From Aquibacillus saliphilus (GTDB lineage Bacteria; Bacillota; Bacilli; Bacillales; Amphibacillaceae), in contig NZ_JAIZAP010000001.1 of the NCBI RefSeq assembly GCF_020404745.1, positions 248,001 through 312,000 of the forward strand: a stretch of DNA of 64,000 nucleotides, given 5' to 3'. The notes below the pieces were generated by a model. It searched no databases. It saw only the letters and a list, made by a program, of their open reading frames with translations, and had not been told where the DNA came from. Within the stretch, counting starts at the first letter, position 1. Each line of letters starts with the position of its first letter. This document shows positions 63,936 to 64,000 of the stretch, piece by piece. The translations under genes and the position numbers were made by a program.

Positions 63936-64000
63936 CTATTTACCTTTGGTTTTAATAACTTTAGGTTTTTCGTCCCCTTGCATTTGCATTTGTTTGCCCT
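63936..64000 (-). CDS. sspN: Small acid-soluble spore protein N, 3' end
   Basis: Only the last 21 or so codons are in the window: GKQMQMQGDEKPKVIKTKGK before a TAG at 63936. The ending and position directly before tlp fit SspN (which ends in a similar TKGE). Twelve bases separate the stop from the tlp start. Confidence 0.72.
   Translation of the reverse strand, partial: GKQMQMQGDEKPKVIKTKGK

Overview
The window is a low-GC (by eye about one third G+C) chromosomal segment of an endospore-forming member of the Bacillaceae. Spore genes (sspL, tlp, the 3' end of sspN, a csgA-like gene with a sigma-G-type promoter), Bacillus-type LexA and GltC operators, L-box and T-box leaders, and yne/ypb gene clusters in Bacillus-like order all point there. 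Protein similarity suggests the Virgibacillus/Oceanobacillus/Gracilibacillus side of the family, but that is inference. Apart from one decayed IS1182-type element and two decayed transporter or oxidoreductase genes it looks like core genome.

Layout. 1-6.3 kb: partial glgC, a lysine riboswitch driving dapA, a csgA-like spore gene, an M20 peptidase, cvfB and a YaiI/YqxD protein. 6.3-12 kb: a hairpin element, VanZ-like protein, Gly/Tyr-rich protein, EamA transporter, cysK, uvsE under a LexA-like box, and an AEC transporter relic. 12-17.5 kb: a DEDD exonuclease, then a five-gene heme-copper oxidase operon (subunits IIa, II and I, Sco, a CtaG-like membrane protein) and a CuA-type cupredoxin lipoprotein. 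17.5-28 kb: ilvA, ppaC, proB with a proline T-box, a YitT protein with a coupled leader ORF, an MFS transporter, a luciferase-like oxidoreductase, ilvE, and a HEPN-CBS fusion next to a small VanZ-like protein. 28-39.7 kb: gltBD with divergent gltC and its operator, sspL, a 5'-3' exonuclease, msrA and the IS element. 39.7-47 kb: hisZGDBHAF-IE with divergent hisJ (no hisC here). 47-64 kb: a double dynamin, flavin reductase, phosphoesterase, parEC under a LexA box, yneT, plsY, folE2, yidD, yneQ, yneP, a double SpoVK-like AAA ATPase, tlp and sspN.

Most interesting points. (1) Subunit I of the ba3-like oxidase keeps every metal ligand but has Asn237 where the oxygen-reducing enzymes have the His-Tyr cross-linked tyrosine. 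With a complete CuA subunit II, FNR-like sites upstream of the operon and of the CuA lipoprotein, and Sco and CtaG-like assembly factors, this fits a CuA-dependent nitric oxide reductase better than an oxidase. (2) A palindromic repeat family of about 90-120 bp has three copies, each in a divergent intergenic region, with compensating changes in its stems. (3) A HEPN ribonuclease-type domain is fused to a CBS pair. (4) LexA-like boxes lie before parE and uvsE. (5) A 14-codon ORF is translationally coupled to a YitT gene.
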